This document shows, one piece after another, positions 8,016 to 17,216 of a DNA stretch of 64,000 nucleotides (the stretch's first letter is position 1; each line of letters opens with the position of its first letter). Made by a program: the position numbers and the translations under genes. A model generated the notes under the pieces. It ran no database searches. It was not told the DNA's origin and was given only the letters and a program-made list of their open reading frames with translations. Source of the stretch: Allopusillimonas ginsengisoli (lineage in GTDB: Bacteria; Pseudomonadota; Gammaproteobacteria; Burkholderiales; Burkholderiaceae_B); NCBI RefSeq assembly GCF_004153455.1, contig NZ_SDQE01000001.1, positions 310,001 through 374,000 of the forward strand, given 5' to 3'.

Positions 8016-9263
8016 TTATGAATCGGCATCACGAAGGCTCGGACCTTGGCCCGTGCCGCCGCCATCCCCACCGCGTAGAGCATGGGCGGCAGTCGTGGCG
8101 GCTTGCGTCAGTTGTTGTCTGCGGTGCAGGCGCTTGGCCCAGGCCGGTTGTGCGGTGCCGGCTGGTTCAGATGACGCAACACCGGACGCACCTATCCCGG
8201 CGCCAGAAGCGGAAGTCACCCCCGCCGCTCCTTTAAGGCCGCTACCCGCTGTAGGACCTGTCTGAGAGGCCGACCGGATGCTGCCCACACTTGAACCGAT
8301 GGAGCGCGCTGCGCCGGATGTCATGCGGACGGCACCCGGGACCATGCGCGCGCCTGCCGCCACCGCACCACCCACCCCTGTGGCGGCCGCACCGATGGCA
8401 ACCGCAGTCCCGACAGCACCCACGGCGGCACCGGCCATGGAGCCCGCGCCCAACTGCGGCCCGCCGGAGACAAGCCCCGTAGCGATGCCCGGCCCGAATA
8501 TTCCTAGCGCCAGCAAAGAGAGCGAGGCCAGCATGATGACCAGCGCATAGTCGATGGACGGCTCATCGGGATGCACCTGGAACTCGGCAAACAAGCCGCT
8601 GCCAATGCCGACGATCACGGCCAGCACCAGCACCTTTACCCCTGAAGACACCACATTGCCCAGTACCTTCTCAGCAAGGAACGAGGTTTTGTTCCAGAGG
8701 GCAAACGGCACCAGCACAAAGCCGGCAAGCGTGGTCAGCTTAAACTCGATCAACGTCACAAAAAGCTGGATGGCGAGCACGAAGAAGCTCAGCACCACCA
8801 CCATCCAGGCCAGGAACAGCACCACGATGGGGTCGATGTTGGCGAATACTTGGGGAAAGCCCGCCATGTCGCCGATTTGCTCCAGAATCGGCGCGGCGGC
8901 ATCAATGCCGGTCTTGGCCAGCCGCCCTGGCTGCAGAAAGTTACCCATGCTCAACGACGAGCCCGAGGCCATCAGCCCCAATCCCGCGAACGAGCGGAAC
9001 AGGATCCCAGCCAGCGCGTTGAAATTGCCGATAATGTAGGCAAAGGCGCCGACGTAAAGCACCTTGCGCAGCAGCTTGGCGATCACGTCATCGCCCTGGC
9101 CGCTGGCGTGACCCATTGCCCAATACAGGCCGGCCAGCGTCATGTCGATGACAACTAGGGTGGCGGTGAGAAACGCCACGTCGCCTTGCAGCAGCCCGAA
9201 CCCCGAGTCGATGTACTGCGCAAAGGTAGCGAGAAAACGGTCGATCACCGCCACGTCGTTCAT
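8016..9263 (-). CDS. trbL: TrbL/VirB6 polytopic channel protein
   Basis: A 415-residue TrbL/VirB6 protein with about six hydrophobic segments in residues 20-260 and a long Gly/Ala/Ser-rich low-complexity C-terminus ending in basic residues, as is usual for TrbL. It forms part of the inner-membrane translocation pore and is commonly the target of exclusion proteins. It lies 16 bp after trbJ. Confidence 0.95.
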   Translation of the reverse strand: MNDVAVIDRFLATFAQYIDSGFGLLQGDVAFLTATLVVIDMTLAGLYWAMGHASGQGDDVIAKLLRKVLYVGAFAYIIGNFNALAGILFRSFAGLGLMASGSSLSMGNFLQPGRLAKTGIDAAAPILEQIGDMAGFPQVFANIDPIVVLFLAWMVVVLSFFVLAIQLFVTLIEFKLTTLAGFVLVPFALWNKTSFLAEKVLGNVVSSGVKVLVLAVIVGIGSGLFAEFQVHPDEPSIDYALVIMLASLSLLALGIFGPGIATGLVSGGPQLGAGSMAGAAVGAVGTAVAIGAAATGVGGAVAAGARMVPGAVRMTSGAARSIGSSVGSIRSASQTGPTAGSGLKGAAGVTSASGAGIGASGVASSEPAGTAQPAWAKRLHRRQQLTQAATTAAHALRGGDGGGTGQGPSLRDADS

Positions 9264-9279
9264 GGCTCAAGCGCTCCGG

Positions 9280-10020
9280 TCAGTTGCCGTAGAAGGTCAC
9301 GGCCTGTGGCGTGTATGGCGTGCCGCTGCCCTGGAAGCGCCGCCGTACTTCACGGGCGCGCTCGGTCACGGCGGCTTGCTGGGCCAGCTCCAAGGCGGCA
9401 GCCCGATCCTGGGTAATCTGAAGCTGCTGCGCCTGAATGCTCTGTTTGGCCTGTAAAGCCAGAAGCTGGTTGGTCGCCTGCATGGCCTGCAACGCGCCTT
9501 GCGCCGACTGGCTTTGGTTCACCAGATCTGCCAGCGCGCTTTCATCGTCGCGCAGGTTCTGCGAGGCTTGCGCCTGCACCCGCATGGCCGTGTACAAGCC
9601 ATTAAGCGTGTTCTGCCAGCGCGCCCGCGCATCCTGAGCCATACTGTCGCCGCTGACAGTTGCGGCGTACTGGTCGGGATACAGGCGGGCGAATTCCTGA
9701 TCCATGTGCGCCACCTCGTAACTGAGCCCCTGCGCCTGGCCGATCAAACGGTCGGTGGCGGCCAGCGCGGTACGCAGACGGTTCACGACGTTGAAATCCA
9801 GGCTCGCCAGATTACGTGCCTGATTCATCAACATCTGCGCCTCGTTCTGAAGCTGGCTAATCTGGTTATTGATCTGCTCCAACGTGCGGACGGCAGTCAG
9901 CGTATTTTGCGTATAGTTGGACGGATCAAAGACCGTTTTCCAGGCCCAGGCGGGCGAAACAGCGAGTAACGACATCGAAAGCACGACGGCAAGCGATACG
10001 GATAGCGCGCGGGTTTTCAT
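9280..10020 (-). CDS. trbJ: TrbJ/VirB5 pilus-tip protein
   Basis: This 246-residue secreted protein starts at ATG 10020 with a signal peptide (VVLSMSLLAVSPAWAW). Its mostly helical, Gln-rich middle is typical of VirB5/TrbJ minor pilins that sit at the pilus tip and contact recipients. The C-terminus RRRFQGSGTPYTP closely resembles the end of the EexN protein at 16918-17184. The start codon overlaps the trbE stop (ATGA) and is preceded by GGAG. Confidence 0.9.
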   Translation of the reverse strand: MKTRALSVSLAVVLSMSLLAVSPAWAWKTVFDPSNYTQNTLTAVRTLEQINNQISQLQNEAQMLMNQARNLASLDFNVVNRLRTALAATDRLIGQAQGLSYEVAHMDQEFARLYPDQYAATVSGDSMAQDARARWQNTLNGLYTAMRVQAQASQNLRDDESALADLVNQSQSAQGALQAMQATNQLLALQAKQSIQAQQLQITQDRAAALELAQQAAVTERAREVRRRFQGSGTPYTPQAVTFYGN

Positions 10021-12473
10021 GGCAGGTTCTCCAGGGATGAAGGGGAAAGCTCGGGAACGGGCGAGAGACCGGGAAAATCGGGCAGCAGATCGGCAGCCCA
10101 GCCCAGACCGCGATGGCGCAGCCAAGCGCCCGCAAAGCCGGGGACCCCAGCGTCTAGCAGGATTCGGTCGATGTCGCGCTGGTCTTGCGGGGTGGACACC
10201 CCCGCAAAGGCCAGCGTCGCCGGTCCCAGGTCAAGGTCGAACAGACGATTGCCCAGACGCGATTGGTAGTAGTAGTCGCGCTTGGGTTGGGCGGTGGCGA
10301 CAATCTCGATCTGTCGGCTATTCAGGCCAAAGCCTTCGTAGATCGTGCGAATCTGCGGTTCGGTCGCCTGTGGATTGGGCAGGAAGATGCGGCTGGAGCA
10401 GCTTTCGATGATGGCTGGCGCGATGCTCGAATCCTTGATATCAGCCAAGCTTTGCGTGGCAAAGATGACGCTGACATTCTTTTTGCGCAGGGTCTTCAAC
10501 CACTGCCGGATACGAGCGGCAAAGGACGGTTCATCGAGAAACAACCATGCTTCATCTAGAATCAGGAGGGTGGGAGCACCATCGAAGCGTTCATCAAACC
10601 TGGCAAACAGATAGCGCAGCACCGCCTGCACGGCGGCCGGACTGTGCATCAATTCTTCCATCTCGAAGCCCTGCACGTCGGCCATGCCCAGCCGGTCATG
10701 GTCGGCATCCAGCAGCTTGCCGTGTGAGCCGCCCAGGACATAGGGCGCAAGCGCTTGGCGCAATGTGTTCGATTGCAGCAGCACGGAAAAACCCGTCAAC
10801 GTGCGCTGCTCCACCGGCGCACCTGCGAGGCTCCCCAGCGCCGACCAGATGGCGACTTTATCGTCGGGGCTGACGGCCATGCCTTCGTGCAGCAAGCGAC
10901 CTTCGATCCATTCTGCGGCCCAAGTGCGGTAGCCGTCGTGGTCAATGCGCGCCAACGGCTGAAAGGCAATCTCACCATCATTGCCAAGGTCATAGTGCTC
11001 CCCGCCCAGGCCCAAGATGGTGGCGCGCATTGAACGGCCCATGTCGAAGGCGAAAATACGTGAACCGCGATAGCGGCGAAACTGCTTGGCCAGGACGGCC
11101 AGCAGCACCGACTTGCCCATGCCGGTCGGTCCTGCGACCAGGGTGTGGCCCACGTCGCCGATATGCGTCACCAGCCGGAATGGTGTGGCGCCTTCGGTGC
11201 GCGTGATAATCAGCGGGGGGCCGTCCAGATGGTTGTTTTTCTCCGGTCCAGCCCACACTGCTGATACCGGCATCATGTGCGCCAGATTCAATGTAGACAC
11301 AATCGGTTGCCGTACATTTGCGTAGGCGTTGCCGGGGATGGACGAGAGCCAGGCATCCACAGCATTCAGCGTCTCAGGAATCGTCACAAAACCCCGGCCC
11401 TGGATGACGCGTTCAATCATGCGCAGCTTTTCATCGGCCGCAGCGGGTTCGGCATCCAGCATCGTCACGGTAGTGGTGACGTAGCCAAAGGCGACTTGAT
11501 CACTGCCCAACTCCTGCAAGGCAGCATCTGCATCGGCGGCCTTGTTGCTGGCATCGGTATCGACCAGAGGCGACTCCTGCTGGAAAATCGTTTCCCGCAG
11601 CAGCGCCACGACATTTTTGCGCTTGGCGAACCACTGACGACGTAGGCGGCGCAGCTCCTTTTCCGCCTCGGCTTTGTCCATACAGATGAAGCGCGTACTC
11701 CAGCGATAGGCAAAACCAAGCCGGTTAAGGTCATCCAAAATGCCCGGCCAGGTGGACGTCGGGAAGCCCCGCACCGATACCACGCGCAGATGTGCGTCGC
11801 CCAGTGTCGGTGCCAGCCCACCCACCAGTGCGCAATCGCTCAGCAGCGCATCCAGATGGAACGGCACTTCCGGCACACCGATGCCGTAACGCCGTGTCGA
11901 GATGGTGGAATGCAGGTACGCGAGCGTCTGGCTGTCATCCAGCCAGCCGATTTCTGGCATCACGCTATCAAGTAGATCAAAGACGCGATCCGTTTCCGCT
12001 ACGAATGCGGCCAGCCGCTCACGCCAGTCCACGCCTTCGGCGGGACGGTTCTCATAGAGCAGCCCCGCTGCGCGGGCGCGAGACTCCTCGGGTGGGAGGA
12101 ACACGAACGTCAAGTAATAGGCACTCTCGAAGTGATTCCCAGCCTCTTCGAAGGCGGCGCGGCGCTCCTGATCGACCAGCCAGGACAGGGCTTCAGGAAA
12201 GTCCGAATGGGGGTAGCCCGCCGCCGGGCGGCGCTCTGCCTCAATGAAAAGCGCCCAGCCCGACCCCAGGCGCCGTAGTGCATTGTTCAAGCGCGCCGTC
12301 GTGGCGATCAGCTCGCTTTGGGTCGCGCTATCCAGATCAGGTCCGCGAAAACGAGTCGTGCGCTGAAAGGAACCATCCTTATTCAGCACGATGCCCGGCG
12401 CAACCAATCCGGCCCAGGGCAGCCAGTCTGCCAGCAAGGCGGGACGCTGGCGATATTCGGCAAGGTTCAGCAT
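10017..12473 (-). CDS. trbE: TrbE/VirB4 transfer ATPase
   Basis: An 818-residue VirB4 ATPase with the CagE/TrbE N-terminal domain and a RecA-like motor: Walker A GPTGMGKS and Walker B TLLILDEAW, followed by KNVSVIFATQSL. It powers pilus biogenesis and DNA transfer at the cytoplasmic face. AGAGG lies upstream of ATG 12473. Length and motifs are intact. Confidence 0.97.
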   Translation of the reverse strand: MLNLAEYRQRPALLADWLPWAGLVAPGIVLNKDGSFQRTTRFRGPDLDSATQSELIATTARLNNALRRLGSGWALFIEAERRPAAGYPHSDFPEALSWLVDQERRAAFEEAGNHFESAYYLTFVFLPPEESRARAAGLLYENRPAEGVDWRERLAAFVAETDRVFDLLDSVMPEIGWLDDSQTLAYLHSTISTRRYGIGVPEVPFHLDALLSDCALVGGLAPTLGDAHLRVVSVRGFPTSTWPGILDDLNRLGFAYRWSTRFICMDKAEAEKELRRLRRQWFAKRKNVVALLRETIFQQESPLVDTDASNKAADADAALQELGSDQVAFGYVTTTVTMLDAEPAAADEKLRMIERVIQGRGFVTIPETLNAVDAWLSSIPGNAYANVRQPIVSTLNLAHMMPVSAVWAGPEKNNHLDGPPLIITRTEGATPFRLVTHIGDVGHTLVAGPTGMGKSVLLAVLAKQFRRYRGSRIFAFDMGRSMRATILGLGGEHYDLGNDGEIAFQPLARIDHDGYRTWAAEWIEGRLLHEGMAVSPDDKVAIWSALGSLAGAPVEQRTLTGFSVLLQSNTLRQALAPYVLGGSHGKLLDADHDRLGMADVQGFEMEELMHSPAAVQAVLRYLFARFDERFDGAPTLLILDEAWLFLDEPSFAARIRQWLKTLRKKNVSVIFATQSLADIKDSSIAPAIIESCSSRIFLPNPQATEPQIRTIYEGFGLNSRQIEIVATAQPKRDYYYQSRLGNRLFDLDLGPATLAFAGVSTPQDQRDIDRILLDAGVPGFAGAWLRHRGLGWAADLLPDFPGLSPVPELSPSSLENLP

Positions 12474-12485
12474 GACGGTATCCTC

Positions 12486-12770
12486 TTATACGTCCAGCAA
12501 CGATTTGTGCTTAATGTGGCGCGCGAACACCTGCATGAACTGCGGGTCCAGCCGCGCGCCCCAGACCGCCAGAGAGTGGCCGACGATCCACAGCACGACG
12601 CCCGGTATCCACAATTGCAGACCCAGCCCCACGGCAGCCGCCAGCGTGCCGTTGGCAATGGCCACGGTGCGCGGTGCGCCGCCCAGCAGGATGGGTTCGG
12701 TCAGCGAGCGATGCAGCGGAATTTCAAAGCCGGACGCGAAGCTCGATGCGCCTTTGGTGTCGACACTCAT
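12486..12770 (-). CDS. trbD: TrbD/VirB3 membrane protein
   Basis: A 94-residue VirB3-type protein with two adjacent hydrophobic stretches (TVAIANGTLAAAVGLGLQLWI, split by a Gly turn, then VVLWIVGHSLAVWGA) and the conserved PLHRSLTEPILLGG lead. It associates with VirB4/TrbE. The start codon overlaps the trbC stop. Confidence 0.93.
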   Translation of the reverse strand: MSVDTKGASSFASGFEIPLHRSLTEPILLGGAPRTVAIANGTLAAAVGLGLQLWIPGVVLWIVGHSLAVWGARLDPQFMQVFARHIKHKSLLDV

Positions 12771-13144
12771 ACGACGGCCCCGCCCGAGAACGAAAAGAAC
12801 GACAGGAAGAACGAAGATGCGGCGAACGCGATGGACAGACCAAAGACAATTTGAATCAGTTTGCGAAAGCCTCCGCTGGTGTCACCAAAGGCGAGCGCCA
12901 GCCCCGTGGCGATAATGATGATGACCGCCACAATGCGCGCCACCGGCCCTTGAATGGACTCCAGAATGGATTGCAGCGGCCCTTCCCAGGGCATGGAGGA
13001 ACCAGCGGCGTGTGCTGCGCCGGCCAGGAGCATCAACATCATGGCCAGCAGCAACCCTTGCGCGGCAGGCCGGACAAGCAGACGCAGGCGGTTCATAGTA
13101 GAAAGCGGAATCACGGAAATACGAAATACATCAGCAGGCGTCAT
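12767..13144 (-). CDS. trbC: TrbC/VirB2 prepilin
   Basis: A 125-residue major pilin precursor with a long signal sequence (LLLAMMLMLLAGAAHAAGSS) and two hydrophobic helices (ARIVAVIIIIATGLALAFGD and IVFGLSIAFAASSFFLS) joined by a short polar loop. IncP-type TrbC is cyclised by TraF, whose homologue is at 45893-46492. The start overlaps the trbB stop. Confidence 0.93.
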   Translation of the reverse strand: MTPADVFRISVIPLSTMNRLRLLVRPAAQGLLLAMMLMLLAGAAHAAGSSMPWEGPLQSILESIQGPVARIVAVIIIIATGLALAFGDTSGGFRKLIQIVFGLSIAFAASSFFLSFFSFSGGAVV

Positions 13145-14211
13145 GGCAGTTCTCCAACGGAATCAGGGGATGGGAAGATCGCCGCAGCGGGTGCGGCATC
13201 GGAAATAGGTGACGGTGCAGAAAGCGGCGTCTCCAGCGCATCCCCCAGGCGATAGCCCGCCGCATCGAAACCCATGACACGGGCAATGCTTTCGACGCGG
13301 CGCTTACGGCCCCGTCCGGCGATGTGGATCACGACGTTGACCGCCTCGGCGATGAGCGCACGCGGCGGGTTCACCGCGACTTCCAGAATCAGTTGCTCCA
13401 GGCGCAGCAGCGCACCCAAGGCGGAGCCAGCATGGATGGTGGCGATACCGCCGGGATGGCCGGTGCCCCAGACCTTGATGAGATCCAGGGCTTCGCCGCC
13501 GCGCACTTCGCCAACCACCACGCGGTCGGGGCGCAGACGCATGGTGGCGCGCACCAGCTCCTGCATCGACACGACCCCGGCGCGGGTGCGCAGTGGCACG
13601 TGGTCACGGGCCGCGCATTGCAGTTCAATGGTGTCTTCCAGCACCAGTACGCGGTCGCCCGTGGCGGCGATCTCGGCCAACAAGGCGTTGGCAAGCGTGG
13701 TCTTGCCGGTGCTGGTGCCGCCGGCGATCAGGATGTTCTGCCGCTCACGTACCGCAAGCCGCAGAAACCCGGCCTGATCAGCGGTGACGATGCCGTCGGC
13801 CACATAGCGATCCAGGCTGAGGATGCTCACCGCCCGCTTGCGTAGCGCAAAAGCCGGGCCGGGTGCGGCGGGCGGCAAGATGCCCTCGAAGCGCTCGCCT
13901 GTTTCGGGCAGTTCAGCGCTCAAGAGCGGCTGGCCGCGATGCACTTCCGCGCCAACGTGCGTCGCGACCAGCCGGATGATGCGCTCGCCATCGGCTTCGG
14001 ACAGCTCGACGCCCAACGGCGTGCGGCCCGTAGAGAGCCGATCCATCCACAGGCTGCGGTCGGGGTTGAGCATGATTTCCACCACGTCCGGGTCTTCCAG
14101 CGCGGCGGCGATCAGCGGCCCCATTGCTGTGCGCAGCATCTGGATGCGGCGGTCCAGCGATGTGGACGCGGACGAACGAGGTTCATGCAAGGACTGCGGC
14201 GCGATAGTCAT
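13141..14211 (-). CDS. trbB: TrbB/VirB11 hexameric ATPase
   Basis: A 356-residue VirB11-type traffic ATPase with Walker A GGTSTGKTTLANAL, an Asp box (LVLEDTIELQC), Walker B region (LRPDRVVVGEVRGGEAL) and GHPGGIATIHAGS. It switches the secretion machine between pilus assembly and DNA transfer. It overlaps the upstream regulator gene by an ATGA. Confidence 0.96.
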   Translation of the reverse strand: MTIAPQSLHEPRSSASTSLDRRIQMLRTAMGPLIAAALEDPDVVEIMLNPDRSLWMDRLSTGRTPLGVELSEADGERIIRLVATHVGAEVHRGQPLLSAELPETGERFEGILPPAAPGPAFALRKRAVSILSLDRYVADGIVTADQAGFLRLAVRERQNILIAGGTSTGKTTLANALLAEIAATGDRVLVLEDTIELQCAARDHVPLRTRAGVVSMQELVRATMRLRPDRVVVGEVRGGEALDLIKVWGTGHPGGIATIHAGSALGALLRLEQLILEVAVNPPRALIAEAVNVVIHIAGRGRKRRVESIARVMGFDAAGYRLGDALETPLSAPSPISDAAPAAAIFPSPDSVGELP

Positions 14212-14672
14212 GAGACACGCTCCTGCGCTTCGAAATGCGCTGGCGCGTCGTCCATACGTATCGGCTCGGGGTGCAACTCATCCACCACGTCGCGCACCAG
14301 GCTGCGACCGCGCAGCAGGTGGCGGCCAAGCTGTTCGACGAATTGCTCAAAGCGCGCCTTGCCCTGCGCACGGGCCGCATCCTGATGGGCTTCGGGCACC
14401 GGCGTGCTGACCGTCAGGTAGTAGCGCACGAACAGCGCCAGCGTTTCGATCTGGATATTCTGGTCACGCTCCAAGCGCTCGAACTGGCGTGACAGGCGAT
14501 CCAGGCGCTTGGCCATCGCCGCTTCGCGCTGGTCGCCGGCATCGGGCGAGAGCCACGAAGCCAAGGCGGCGGCGACGATGGACGATTTGGACACCCCTTT
14601 CTTGGCGGCCAGCTCGTCCAGGCGCTTGGCGTGTTCAGGGTGGATGAAGAGATTCAGGCGATATCGGCTCAT
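14208..14672 (-). CDS. CopG/ribbon-helix-helix regulator of the trb operon
   Basis: A 154-residue protein with an N-terminal RHH DNA-binding fold (SRYRLNLFIHPEHAKRLDEL, then KKGVSKSSIVAAALASWL) and a helical C-terminus. Homologues sit between traG and trbB in Tn4371-like ICEs and are often called CopG-family regulators. Overlaps with traG and trbB (ATGA on both sides) show that it is part of the transfer operon. Operator and effect are not visible. Confidence 0.85.
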   Translation of the reverse strand: MSRYRLNLFIHPEHAKRLDELAAKKGVSKSSIVAAALASWLSPDAGDQREAAMAKRLDRLSRQFERLERDQNIQIETLALFVRYYLTVSTPVPEAHQDAARAQGKARFEQFVEQLGRHLLRGRSLVRDVVDELHPEPIRMDDAPAHFEAQERVS

Positions 14673-16684
14673 AACTGGATTCCGTCATCAGGGTCGAGGA
14701 CAGCCAGCCGCGCCACGCGCTGCATGGCCGGATCAAGCTGGCTGGGAAGAACAGGCGCCAGATCGTCGTCATCGAGCAGCGCCAGGTCGCTGGCGGGGTA
14801 CTCTGGCTGCGGGCTGTAGGTGGCGGCTTCGTCTAGCTCGGGCCGATGGCGCGGGCCGCCGTCATCGGCCACGCCCGCCATGCCATCGCCACCCGCCGAG
14901 GCGGGCGCAACGGGAACAGCCGGAATCGACAGACCGCTCCAATCATCGGGACGGGCCGGCGGTGCATCCGCATAGCGCCCGGCGGCAAGTACCGGCGGCG
15001 CCAGCACGCGATGCTTGAAATTGGCATCCAGGTAGTAGCGCAGCTTCTTAGCCTTGATCGGCGCCACGCTGGAAACCATCACCACCGCCTCATCGGGAGG
15101 AAGCTGCATGACTTCGCCGGGGGTCAATAGCGGCCGCGCTGTTTCCTGGCGCGACACCATCAGGTGCCCCAACCAGGGTGCGAGCCGGTGGCCCGCATAG
15201 TTACGCTGGGCGCGCAGTTCGGTGGCCGTACCCAAAGTTTCGGAAATCCGCTTGGCGGTACGCTCGTCGTTCGTGGCGAAGGTCACGCGCACATGGCAGT
15301 TATCCAGAATGGAATGGTTCTGGCCGTAAGCCTTGTCGATCTGGTTGAGCGACTGCGAGATCAGGAAGCTGCGGATGCCGTAACCGGCCATGAAGGCCAG
15401 CGCCGTCTCGAAGAAGTCCAGGCGGCCCAGGGCCGGGAACTCATCGAGCATCAGCAGCAGCTTGTGGCGGCGAGCGATGCCGTCGGAACCGTCCAGCGAT
15501 TCCGTCAGCCGCCGCCCGATCTGATTGAGAATCAGGCGAATCAGCGGCTTGGTGCGGCTGATGTCGGACGGCGGCACCACCAGATAGAGCGACACGGGAT
15601 GGTCGGCAGCGATCAGGTCGGCAATGCGCCAGTCGCAGCGTGAAGTGACTTCGGCCACCGTGGGGTCGCGGTACAGGCCGAGGAACGACATCGCGGTGGA
15701 CAGCACGCCCGAGCGTTCGTTATCCGACTTGTTGAGCACTTCACGCGCGGCGGAGGCCACCACCGGATGCGGTCTGCCTTCATCCCCATCCGTGCCCAGG
15801 TGCGGGGTCGTCATCATCCGATGCAAGGTCAGCTCGAACGGGCAGGCCGGGTCGGACAGAAAGTTCGCCACGCCGCGTAGCGTCTTGTCTTCGCCCGCAT
15901 AGAGCACATGCAGGATGGCGCCCACCAGCAGCGCATGACTGGTTTTCTCCCAATGGTTGCGGCGCTCCAGCGCACCTTCGGGATCGACCAAGATGTCCGC
16001 GATATTCTGCACATCGCGCACTTCATGCGCGCCGCGCCGTACTTCCAGCAGCGGGTTGTACCCTGCGGATTGGCTATCTGTGGGGTTGAACAACAGGCAG
16101 TGCGAGAAGCGCGCGCGCCACCCGGCCGTGATCTGCCAGTTCTCGCCCTTGATGTCGTGAATGACGGCCGACGCCGGCCAGGCGAGTAAGGTGGGCACCA
16201 CCAGGCCCACGCCTTTGCCCGAGCGCGTGGGCGCGAAGGCCAGCACATGCTCCGGTCCTTCGTGGCGCAGGTACTGCCCCTCGTGCTGACCGAGGAAAAC
16301 GCCAACGGGTTGGGTCAGTCCGGCTTCACGGATGTCGCTCGTCTCGGCCCAGCGAGCTGAACCGTAGGTGGTGACCATCCGTGCCTGGCGCGAGCGCCAG
16401 ATCGACATGCCGATGGCAACCACCACGGCAATCAGGCCGCTGCCGCCCGCGATCAGACCACCGATATTGAAAACCTCGGAGGCATAGGCGTCGAAGAAGA
16501 ACCACCACTCGAACAGTTTCCAAGGGAGATAGATCGGCGTGCCGTAGACATCGAACCAGGGCGAACCCAGGCGTAGCTGATAGCCCAGGGCGGCGGCTGT
16601 CCATTGTGTGGCACTCCACACTCCGGCGATCACGATGCCGAATACGACGGCGATCTGCCCGAACAGCACGTTCGTCCCTTGCAT
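14669..16684 (-). CDS. traG: TraG/VirD4 coupling protein
   Basis: This 671-residue T4SS coupling ATPase has N-terminal membrane helices (about 10-30 and 70-95), Walker A APTRSGKGVG and Walker B LLLMLDEFPAL. It brings the relaxase-DNA complex to the channel. GGAGG lies before ATG 16684. It is the first gene of the 12-kb minus-strand transfer operon. Confidence 0.97.
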   Translation of the reverse strand: MQGTNVLFGQIAVVFGIVIAGVWSATQWTAAALGYQLRLGSPWFDVYGTPIYLPWKLFEWWFFFDAYASEVFNIGGLIAGGSGLIAVVVAIGMSIWRSRQARMVTTYGSARWAETSDIREAGLTQPVGVFLGQHEGQYLRHEGPEHVLAFAPTRSGKGVGLVVPTLLAWPASAVIHDIKGENWQITAGWRARFSHCLLFNPTDSQSAGYNPLLEVRRGAHEVRDVQNIADILVDPEGALERRNHWEKTSHALLVGAILHVLYAGEDKTLRGVANFLSDPACPFELTLHRMMTTPHLGTDGDEGRPHPVVASAAREVLNKSDNERSGVLSTAMSFLGLYRDPTVAEVTSRCDWRIADLIAADHPVSLYLVVPPSDISRTKPLIRLILNQIGRRLTESLDGSDGIARRHKLLLMLDEFPALGRLDFFETALAFMAGYGIRSFLISQSLNQIDKAYGQNHSILDNCHVRVTFATNDERTAKRISETLGTATELRAQRNYAGHRLAPWLGHLMVSRQETARPLLTPGEVMQLPPDEAVVMVSSVAPIKAKKLRYYLDANFKHRVLAPPVLAAGRYADAPPARPDDWSGLSIPAVPVAPASAGGDGMAGVADDGGPRHRPELDEAATYSPQPEYPASDLALLDDDDLAPVLPSQLDPAMQRVARLAVLDPDDGIQL

Positions 16685-16917
16685 AGCCTGGCCTCCGATG
16701 TCTCCTGCGCTGATTCCTCAAAAAGGCGGCACGTGGGTGTGCCTGCCATATGAGGATCGGTGCCGGGCCAGTGCAGGTCAAAGACTCTTATCGGGACAAT
16801 GCTGACGAAAAAAGCATCAATTCATATAGGAGCGAATACAAGAAAAAAGCCGCAGGCGTGGGCGCGCTGCGGCGTGTTGGCAAAGAAAAACGGGATTTGT
16901 CAGAAAATGCCGACAAA

Positions 16918-17184
16918 TCAGAACTTGGGTGGCGTATCCGATGGGGTGTAAGGTACAGTGCCGTCACCGTAGAAGCGCTGGCGCGTTGCTTGAGCCACCC
17001 GGTCACACAGTAGATCTCCCATATTGGTACGATCTGTTTTGCACTGCTCGCGTAGCTCTTTTAACGTCGTCGGGTCGGCAGCCAACTCCTCTACAGTCGC
17101 GACATCCGGTTTCTGTTCGGGTATTTCTGATTGGCCGCAACCGCTTAGTGTGGCTACCAGAAGAATAAGGGTGACTCGTTTCAT
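16918..17184 (-). CDS. eexN: EexN-family entry-exclusion lipoprotein
   Basis: An 88-residue lipoprotein (signal peptide with lipobox LSGC, mature end CGQSEIPEQKPD) of the EexN family. It has two more cysteines (REQC, LLC) and the C-terminus RQRFYGDGTVPYTP. EexN proteins are thought to block redundant conjugation between cells carrying the same element. AAGGAG lies upstream of ATG 17184. The final motif repeats the last part of TrbJ, which may hint at how exclusion works; that link is inference. Confidence 0.85.
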   Translation of the reverse strand: MKRVTLILLVATLSGCGQSEIPEQKPDVATVEELAADPTTLKELREQCKTDRTNMGDLLCDRVAQATRQRFYGDGTVPYTPSDTPPKF

Positions 17185-17216
17185 GGCTCTATCTGCTCCT
17201 TAGAGTCGACTTCAGA

